Assembly: GCF_018283645.1 (NCBI RefSeq)
Contig: NZ_JAGSXH010000055.1
Location: 1 to 39,362, forward strand
Reading direction: 5' to 3'
DNA length: 39,362 bases
Source: Actinocrinis puniceicyclus
GTDB taxonomy: Bacteria; Actinomycetota; Actinomycetes; Streptomycetales; Catenulisporaceae
Positions 34,547 through 39,362 of this stretch are shown here, one piece after another. Numbering within the stretch: the first letter of the stretch is position 1; each line of letters starts with the position of its first letter. The translations under genes and the position numbers were made by a program. The notes beneath the pieces are model-generated. The model was not told the origin of the DNA and ran no database searches. It saw only the letters and a list, made by a program, of their open reading frames with translations.

Positions 34547-34788
34547 GAGGCCGCGGCGGCGGCGTGCGCGCTGATCAGCTCGGCCGCCTTGGCGATGGTG
34601 TCGCGCGGGGTGGCGGCGTCGTCGCTCAGCTCCACGCCGAGCTCCGCCTGCACCACGAGCAGCAGCTCGACCATGAACAGCGAGTCGATCTCCAGGTCCT
34701 CGAAGGTGGCCTGCGGCGTGATCTTCGCCGGATCGACGTCGAACCGGTGCACCAGCAGGTCCACCAAGGCGTCGTACGAGTTAGCCAT
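34543..34788 (-). CDS. redQ: Acyl carrier protein (RedQ-like)
   Basis: This 81-aa acidic helical ACP has its phosphopantetheine attachment Ser36 in EIDSLFMVEL. The first helix (SYDALVDLLVHRFDV) and third helix are as in fatty-acid ACPs. It carries the growing acyl chain between RedP and RedR. The ATG has GGAG upstream in the 37-bp gap after redP. The Ala-rich last residues overlap the next gene. Confidence 0.92.
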   Translation of the reverse strand: MANSYDALVDLLVHRFDVDPAKITPQATFEDLEIDSLFMVELLLVVQAELGVELSDDAATPRDTIAKAAELISAHAAAAAS

Positions 34789-34825
34789 CGGGCGCTCCTT
34801 AGTCCGTGAGGTCGGGTGAGAAGTA

Positions 34826-35827
34826 TCAGGCCGCTGTGATATCGGGCCAGGTCAGGGTGACCGAACCCCAGGTCAGTCCGCCGCCGAAGGCGGTGAGCAG
34901 GACCCGGTGGCCGGCGCGCAGGTCGCCGTCGGCGCTCGCCTGGTGCAGCGCCAGCGGGATCGAGGCCGCGGCGGTGTTGCCGACGTGGGAGATGTTGCTC
35001 ACGGTGCGGCCGGGGGCCAGGCCGAGCAGGTCGGCGAGCCGGTCGAGGATGCGCTGGTTGGCCTGGTGGCACACCAGGCGGTCCAGGTCGGTGTGCTGCC
35101 AGCCGGTGCGTTCCAGCGTCGTGCGCACGGAGCGTTCCATCCGCTGCACGGCGTGCTTGAACACCTCGCGGCCCGCCATGGTGAAGTACTGGTCGTCCGG
35201 ATCGCCCGGCTCGTCGCGGAGCCGCTGCTGCGAACCGCCGGCGCGCACCGTGATCAGGTCTCTGCCGTCTCCGTCGCTGCCGAGGTCGAACGCCTCCAGC
35301 GCGCCGGGCTCGCCGCCGCGGCCGGCCCGCAGCAGCACCGCGCCGGCGCCGTCGCCGAACACTGCGAAGGTGGCGCGGTCGCGCGGGTTGAGGATGCTGG
35401 AGAAGGTGTCCGCGCCGATCACCAGGACCCGGTCGGCCAGTTCGGCGGCGATCAGGCCCGCGGCGGCGGCGAGAGCATAGATGAAGCCGGTGCACACGGC
35501 GCCCACGTCGAAGGCCGCGGCGCCGGACAGCCCGAGACGGCAGGCCACCAGCGGCGCGGTGGCCGGGCAGGGCCGGTCGGGCGTCGTGGTGGCGACCACG
35601 ACGGCGTCGGCGCCGCCCTGTCCTGAGGACTTGAGCGCGGCGCGGCCGGCCTCGACGGCGAGATCGGAGGTGGCGGTGCCGGGCGCGGCGAAGCGGCGCT
35701 GCCGGATGCCGGTGCGGGTGCGGATCCACTCGTCGGAGCTGCCGTTGAGCGCGGCGAGTTCCGCGTTGGTCACCACGCGGTCGGGCAGCGCGCAGCCCAG
35801 TCCGGCCACGACTGCGGCCCGGGTCAC
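34826..35827 (-). CDS. redP: Beta-ketoacyl-ACP synthase III (RedP-like)
   Basis: This 333-aa FabH-type enzyme starts chain synthesis by joining an acyl-CoA to malonyl-ACP. Catalytic residues are Cys112 in GAVCTGF, His254 in CHQANQ and Asn284 in HVGNTAA. The N-terminal motif AVVAGLGCALPDRVV and the arginine-rich WIRTRTGIRQRR are standard for FabH. In prodiginine pathways RedP uses acetyl-CoA or branched primers. The GTG at 35827 is chosen as start since the fold begins there; it overlaps the stop of a tiny upstream frame with a good ribosome site. Confidence 0.9.
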   Translation of the reverse strand: MTRAAVVAGLGCALPDRVVTNAELAALNGSSDEWIRTRTGIRQRRFAAPGTATSDLAVEAGRAALKSSGQGGADAVVVATTTPDRPCPATAPLVACRLGLSGAAAFDVGAVCTGFIYALAAAAGLIAAELADRVLVIGADTFSSILNPRDRATFAVFGDGAGAVLLRAGRGGEPGALEAFDLGSDGDGRDLITVRAGGSQQRLRDEPGDPDDQYFTMAGREVFKHAVQRMERSVRTTLERTGWQHTDLDRLVCHQANQRILDRLADLLGLAPGRTVSNISHVGNTAAASIPLALHQASADGDLRAGHRVLLTAFGGGLTWGSVTLTWPDITAA

Positions 35828-35868
35828 TGGGCGGCGCCCGGCGGACGGGCGCGGCGGGGTCTGGCCAC
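35824..35868 (-). CDS. 14-codon leader frame coupled to redP
   Basis: A GTG at 35868 with an ideal GAGGAG site seven bases upstream opens a 14-residue, Arg/Pro-rich frame. Its TGA overlaps the redP GTG start (GTGA). The redP start itself has no obvious ribosome site. Ribosomes may therefore load here and re-initiate at redP. It could equally be a chance frame. Confidence 0.4.
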   Translation of the reverse strand: MARPRRARPPGAAQ

Positions 35869-36234
35869 GTGACGGCTCCTCGATGCGGTGGGGGGTGCGG
35901 CGACCAGTGTGTTTCCGCGTGCTGACCGAGCGCTGACCGATGGCTGACCATGGCCGCGGCACCCGGCGTATCAAAGGCCGGTCAGCGGCGGGTCGGCACC
36001 GGCGGCGGCCGGCGGCGGCGCCGGAACCGGCCGGCCCGGTGATACACGAAACGGTGAAAACGACACCAAAGTCATATTGGTCGGCAATCAGCCGAAAGAG
36101 AGCTTGCGCACCAAAAGACAGACTTATTCCGTTCCGCGAAATGCCCGGGATACCCGAATAATCCATCGCTCGTCCCGAGACACCGGAGGATGGGAATGGG
36201 CGCGGCATACGGCGAGGCGCGGGAACGGCCTCGC

Positions 36235-36266
36235 GGTGTTCGTCCGGCGCGGTGTTCGTCCGGCGC
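36235..36266. repeat. 16-bp direct repeat x2
   Basis: There are two perfect adjacent copies of GGTGTTCGTCCGGCGC, followed by GGTGGG. SARP activators bind short direct repeats upstream of promoters, but those are typically spaced at 11 or 22 bp, so the fit is only suggestive. Confidence 0.8.
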
Positions 36267-36292
36267 GGTGGGTTGTACTCGGCAGTCCGCGC

Positions 36293-36320
36293 GAGGCAGT
36301 TCACACGAGGCAGTTCACAC
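36293..36320. repeat. 14-bp direct repeat x2
   Basis: There are two perfect adjacent copies of GAGGCAGTTCACAC (36293-36306, 36307-36320), followed by GAGGAAG. They lie 26 bp from the 16-bp repeat and about 100 bp past the SARP stop. Confidence 0.8.
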
Positions 36321-36423
36321 GAGGAAGGCGGCGCGAATCAGGTGGCGCGAATGGAAAAGCCCGCGCGCGCCGTGTGGCGCCGCGGGCAGTCGGTTGTTTC
36401 GGTCTTCCGGGGGTTTGGCGCGG

Positions 36424-37236
36424 CTATTGCACCGCGACGCGGAATGCGTGCCGCTGCGCCCAGATGGCGGTCGGCTCGTCGAGCCGGGAGTCCTGGCACA
36501 GGATGTCGCAGTAGCGGTGCTTGAGCCGGTCGCTCGGTTCCAGGCCGAGTTGCTCGTCCAGCCGGCCGCGCAGCCGGTGGAACAGGTCCAGCGCGTCGCT
36601 GTGCCGGCCGACCCGGTAGAGCGCGAGCATGAGTTGTTCGTAGAAGCGCTCGTGCAGCGGGTGGTGCGCGACCAGTTGGCTCAGGTCCGCGATGGCCTGC
36701 CGGTTGTCGCCGACGGCCAGGCGGGCGCTGACGATGTCCTCCCAGACCGTCAGCCGCCGCTCGTCGAACAGCGCGGCGGCGCTGCGGCAGCGCAGCCCGT
36801 CGCCGGCGTCCAGCAGCGCCGGGCCGCGCCACAGCTCAAGGGCCTGCTTGAGGTGCGACAGCGCCCGGTCCGGATAGTCGTGCAGCAGCGCGGTGCCGCG
36901 TGCCGCCAGCTCGAGGAACCGGGTGCCGTCCACACGGTCCGGAGCGATGTCGAGCAGATAACCGTTGCCGACCGCGCGCAGCACCGTCTCCGCGGGCCCC
37001 TGGCCGGTCTTGCCGTCGAGGACCCGGCGCACCCGGGTGGCCTGGGCCTGCAGCGCGTTGCGCACGTTGCCCAGGGGTTGATCGGACCACAGTTCGTCGG
37101 CCAGGTCCACATGCGAGATCGCGCGGCCCGCCTCCAGGGCGAGCGTGGCGAGCATGGCGCGGACCTTGCCGGCTCTGATGCCGCGGGAATTCCCACCTGC
37201 CGTGACAGCGACTGTCCCGAGTATGTCGACGTACAC
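36424..37236 (-). CDS. redD: SARP-family pathway activator (RedD-like)
   Basis: This 270-aa protein has an OmpR-type winged-helix DNA-binding domain (about 1-95; GKVRAMLATLALEAGRAISH, ELWSDQP, AVGNGYLL) followed by a bacterial transcriptional activation domain (about 97-245; FLELAARGTALL, ALELWRGPALLD, HPLHERFYEQLMLALYRVGR). SARPs recruit RNA polymerase to antibiotic gene promoters; RedD is the prodiginine member. The GTG at 37236 has GGGGAG four bases upstream; a TTG four codons earlier is also possible. No leucine TTA codon was noticed. A palindromic operator lies about 125 bp upstream. Confidence 0.88.
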   Translation of the reverse strand: MYVDILGTVAVTAGGNSRGIRAGKVRAMLATLALEAGRAISHVDLADELWSDQPLGNVRNALQAQATRVRRVLDGKTGQGPAETVLRAVGNGYLLDIAPDRVDGTRFLELAARGTALLHDYPDRALSHLKQALELWRGPALLDAGDGLRCRSAAALFDERRLTVWEDIVSARLAVGDNRQAIADLSQLVAHHPLHERFYEQLMLALYRVGRHSDALDLFHRLRGRLDEQLGLEPSDRLKHRYCDILCQDSRLDEPTAIWAQRHAFRVAVQ

Positions 37237-37354
37237 GAGGCTCCCCAAATAGAGTCGTTTTCCCTTTCAAGATGGTCGAACCTTCGGCATTGGCCGAAAT
37301 AACACAACGGTAAACTCGTCTTTCCCCGTTGTCCTCGACCGAGGCACAGATCGA

Positions 37355-37383
37355 ACTCTTGCACGCTGCAATAGTAGTGTCAA
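37355..37383 (-). promoter_or_regulatory. Possible SARP promoter with operator in spacer
   Basis: On the minus strand, TTGACA (37383-37378) matches the -35 consensus, and 17 bp further is AAGAGT (37360-37355), a weak -10. The palindrome TTGCA-N3-TGCAA at 37359-37371 fills most of the spacer. If the promoter is real, a bound repressor would block it. Confidence 0.4.
37359..37371. promoter_or_regulatory. TTGCA-N3-TGCAA palindromic operator upstream of SARP
   Basis: The sequence TTGCACGCTGCAA exactly matches the palindrome in the TetR-MMPL promoter (30067) and at 22651 and 23142. It is 122 bp upstream of the SARP start codon. Confidence 0.6.
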
Positions 37384-37709
37384 GAGTGGCGGATGATAGA
37401 AAAGTAAACAAGAAATTCCGACCGGTCGGTGTGCACTGTTTGCGCAGCTTCAAGCGCCCCGCACGAGTCGTAGCGCGCACCAGGGCCTGGGCGCGCTACG
37501 GATTTCGTATCATGAGATCCATTATATAAACTGGTTCAGGCCATGACCTGCGGTATGCGTTCTCGGTAAATAAAAGCCATCTAAGAAGTGTTCGCCGCGC
37601 GCACACCGTGATAAACCCCGACGCCGGCGCGCCAGGATAACCGGGGAAGCCTTCACAGGCCGGCTGGGCCGTCGGCCCGACGCGGGAAGCGGTGCCGCCC
37701 GCGTTCCGC

Positions 37710-38027
37710 TCAGCCCGCGGCGTAGCCGGGCTCGATGCGGATTCCGGCGCGCTCGTCGACGACCACGGCCATCTGGTCGAAGGCGTCCACCAGCGCGCCG
37801 AAAGCCGCGCTCTTCATGTCGAGCGCGAAGGCGTCGCGGTCGCGCACCGTGATGATCTCGAAGTAGTCGGCCGCCGCGCGATCACCGTCCGAGACGCGTT
37901 GCACGCTGAACGAGACGACGCTGGGCAGCTGCGGACAGGATGCGTAGTCGCACTCGCGCACCCAGCGTTCGAAGCGCTCGGGCTCGATCCCGGGCCGCAG
38001 CCGGATGCTGTGAATGATGACGTCCAC
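37710..38027 (-). CDS. redY: RedY-like small protein
   Basis: This 105-aa protein has the ferredoxin-like dimeric alpha/beta-barrel layout: strand DVIIHSIRLRPG, helix FERWVRECDYASCP, strands VVSFSVQRVS and YFEIITVRDRD, then helix FGALVDAFDQM. It matches the short RedY proteins of prodiginine clusters, whose exact role is not firmly known. AGGAGGAG precedes the GTG at 38027. It follows redW by 19 bp, the usual redW-redY order. Confidence 0.8.
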   Translation of the reverse strand: MDVIIHSIRLRPGIEPERFERWVRECDYASCPQLPSVVSFSVQRVSDGDRAAADYFEIITVRDRDAFALDMKSAAFGALVDAFDQMAVVVDERAGIRIEPGYAAG

Positions 38028-38046
38028 CGGTTCTCCTCCTGGTCGG

Positions 38047-39255
38047 TCAGCCGCGGCGGGCCGCTTGACGGGTGTTCAGGCCGAGCGCGCGGGCGACGTT
38101 GTTGCGCTGGATCTCGTTGGTGCCGGAGAAGATCCGCGCCGGAAGGGCGTCGCGCAGCAGTGTCTCGGCCTCGCCGTCGAGCACGCCGAGCGCCCCGCGT
38201 ACCTGGACCGCGTCGAGCCCGAGTTGGACCGCGGCCTCGCTGACCGCGAGCTTCGCCAGCGCCGGGGCGATCTCGTCCTCCTCCCCCGCGTCGAGCCCGC
38301 GTGCCGCCTCGTGCAGCAGCAGGCGCGCGCCGCGCAGGCGCAGGGTCATGTCCACGATCCGGTGGCTGACGGCTTGGAAGGTGCCGATCGACACGCCGAA
38401 CTGCTCGCGCTGCCCGGCGTAGCGCACGGTCGAGTCCAGCACGCGCTGCATCGCGCCGAGATAGATCGCGAACAGGCAGGTGCGTTCCCAGCGCATCGAG
38501 AGCGAGAAGACCCCGGCTCCGCCGCCTTCGGGGCCCAGCAGGTTCTCGGCGGGCACCGCGCACTCGTCCAGGTAGACGTCGGCGATCGGCGAGCCGTGCA
38601 GCCCGACCTTGCCGTACGGCCGGCCGACCTTCAGGCCCGGCGTGTCCGCGTCGACGACGAAGGAGCTCAGACCGAAGAAGCCGCCCCCGGTTCGGGTGGC
38701 GGCCTGGATCACCAGTACGTCCGCGACGGGCGCGTTCGTGGTGAAGCACTTGGAGCCGGAGAGCACGTAATGCCCGCCGCGGCGCTCCGCCCGGGTGGCC
38801 AGATGCAGCGCGTCCGAGCCGGCCCCGGGTTCGGTGACCGCGTGCGCGGCGATCCGCTCCCCCGAACACAGCGCGGGCAGCCACCGGCGCTTCTGCTCCG
38901 CGGAGCCGAAGTGCACGATCGGCATCAGGCACGCGAACAGGTGCGCGGCGCAGGAGAACGCGAATCCGGTGTCCCTGCAGCCGTGTCCGAACGCCTCCAT
39001 CACCGCGGCGGTCGCGCGGGCGCCGAGGCCCCCGCCGCCGTACTGCGCCGGCACGCTGGCGCCGAGCACGCCCTGCCGGCCGGTCAGCGCCCAGCGGCGG
39101 CGGAAATCCTGTTGCCCGGCGCCGTCTTCGCCGCCGAGCCGGTGCTCGGCGAAGGCGCTGACGCTGCGGCAGTACTCGGCGACGTCCGCATCGCTGTGGA
39201 CGGCATCGGATTGTAATGGCTCTGATTCTGGAGCTTCGGCGGGTGCGGTGGTCAC
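38047..39255 (-). CDS. redW: Prolyl-carrier-protein dehydrogenase (RedW-like)
   Basis: This 402-aa flavoprotein has the acyl-CoA dehydrogenase fold. In prodiginine pathways RedW oxidises prolyl-S-carrier protein to pyrrole-2-carboxyl thioester. Seen: the FAD/substrate motif [12 protein letters not shown] (about 139), the middle barrel FTTNAP, and [17 protein letters not shown] near the C-terminus. The last carries Ser where most acyl-CoA dehydrogenases have their catalytic Glu. Glu257 in RWERTCLFA matches the isovaleryl-CoA dehydrogenase-type base, as described for RedW/PltE enzymes. The GTG start overlaps the redX stop by four bases. Confidence 0.88.
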   Translation of the reverse strand: MTTAPAEAPESEPLQSDAVHSDADVAEYCRSVSAFAEHRLGGEDGAGQQDFRRRWALTGRQGVLGASVPAQYGGGGLGARATAAVMEAFGHGCRDTGFAFSCAAHLFACLMPIVHFGSAEQKRRWLPALCSGERIAAHAVTEPGAGSDALHLATRAERRGGHYVLSGSKCFTTNAPVADVLVIQAATRTGGGFFGLSSFVVDADTPGLKVGRPYGKVGLHGSPIADVYLDECAVPAENLLGPEGGGAGVFSLSMRWERTCLFAIYLGAMQRVLDSTVRYAGQREQFGVSIGTFQAVSHRIVDMTLRLRGARLLLHEAARGLDAGEEDEIAPALAKLAVSEAAVQLGLDAVQVRGALGVLDGEAETLLRDALPARIFSGTNEIQRNNVARALGLNTRQAARRG

Positions 39256-39362
39256 AGGCGGGCGCCTCCGTGTTCTTCGATCAGCAGGTGGTAGTTGATC
39301 CCGCCGGTGCCGAAGCTGCTGACCGCGGCGCGGCGCGGGCGGCCGGGCGGGCCGGGCCAGGG
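39252..39362 (-). CDS. redX: Ketosynthase C-terminus (RedX-like), partial
   Basis: Only the last 36 codons are in the window. They read [22 protein letters not shown] before the stop, the conserved C-terminal SSFG-GG-N-H signature of beta-ketoacyl synthases. In prodiginine clusters the gene before redW is redX, the ketosynthase thought to condense pyrrolyl and malonyl units in bipyrrole formation. The TGA overlaps the redW GTG. The 5' part lies beyond the right edge. Confidence 0.75.
   Translation of the reverse strand, partial: PWPGPPGRPRRAAVSSFGTGGINYHLLIEEHGGARL

Larger units (their letters stand above)
35869..36423. other. redP upstream region, no gene seen
   Basis: This 555-bp gap lies between redP and the SARP gene (both minus strand). 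36040-36160 is richer in A/T than the surroundings and could carry the redP promoter. 36235-36320 holds two sets of direct repeats. No open frame here has recognisable domains. Confidence 0.55.
37237..37709. other. SARP gene upstream region
   Basis: This 473-bp region is unusually A/T-rich for the window, especially 37370-37410 and 37500-37580, as expected for promoter DNA. It contains the operator at 37359-37371 and a palindrome CCGACCGGTCGG around 37419-37430. No gene is seen. Confidence 0.6.

Noticed and set aside
1-39362. CRISPR arrays, rRNA genes and complete insertion sequences
   Set aside because: No regularly spaced repeats with spacers, no rRNA sequence and no transposase-like protein were seen.

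Overview
The window is a high-GC, gene-dense stretch of a filamentous actinomycete chromosome, Streptomyces-like or a close relative. The evidence is GC-rich codon use, frequent GTG starts, ATGA/GTGA stop-start overlaps, a WXG100/FtsK locus, a SARP regulator, an SPW-repeat protein, predicted F420- and mycothiol-type enzymes and, most tellingly, one side of a prodiginine (Red) biosynthetic gene cluster. The exact genus cannot be read from the sequence.

Layout. 0-5.4 kb (minus strand): a two-gene type VII secretion-like locus, a very large FHA-FtsK/SpoIIIE ATPase followed by a WXG100 protein. 5.6-7.2 kb: an orphan NarL-type histidine kinase whose stop codon lies in a short terminal-inverted-repeat element; a second copy lies at 46-212. 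7.2-16.8 kb: mixed metabolic and signalling genes (HAD phosphatase, enolase, thioredoxin-fold protein, fructosamine-kinase-like protein, Ser/Thr kinase, flavin-fold oxidoreductase, HD hydrolase, two zinc-ribbon membrane proteins, SPW protein). 16.9-22.1 kb (minus strand): a tightly coupled operon for a group 3b-type NAD(P)-linked [NiFe]-hydrogenase, in the order beta - cyclic-nucleotide-binding protein - gamma - small - large - maturation protease. 22.1-23.2 kb: about 1 kb with no convincing gene but three palindromic sites. 23.2-27.0 kb: MarR regulator, ClC transporter, F420-type nitroreductase, DinB/MDMPI-type protein. 27.1-30.0 kb: TetR regulator and MMPL exporter. 30.1-39.4 kb (minus strand): redV, redU, redT-like, redS-like, redR, redQ, redP, a SARP activator, redY, redW and the 3' end of redX.

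How it works together. RedP, RedQ and RedR form the dissociated type II fatty-acid-like system that makes the acyl chain. RedW and RedX act in the bipyrrole branch, RedU activates carrier proteins, and the SARP is the likely pathway switch. The prolyl-loading, carrier-protein and final condensation genes must lie to the right of the window or elsewhere.

The observation I rate highest is a 13-bp palindrome, TTGCA-N3-TGCAA. It occurs exactly four times, with two near-matches: over the TetR/MMPL promoter, between a possible -35 and -10 upstream of the SARP gene, and in the 22.4-23.2 kb gene-poor region. The TetR protein is the natural candidate to bind it, which would couple a drug-type exporter to the prodiginine activator. 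All functional claims come from reading the sequence and from knowledge of the families; no database search was run.
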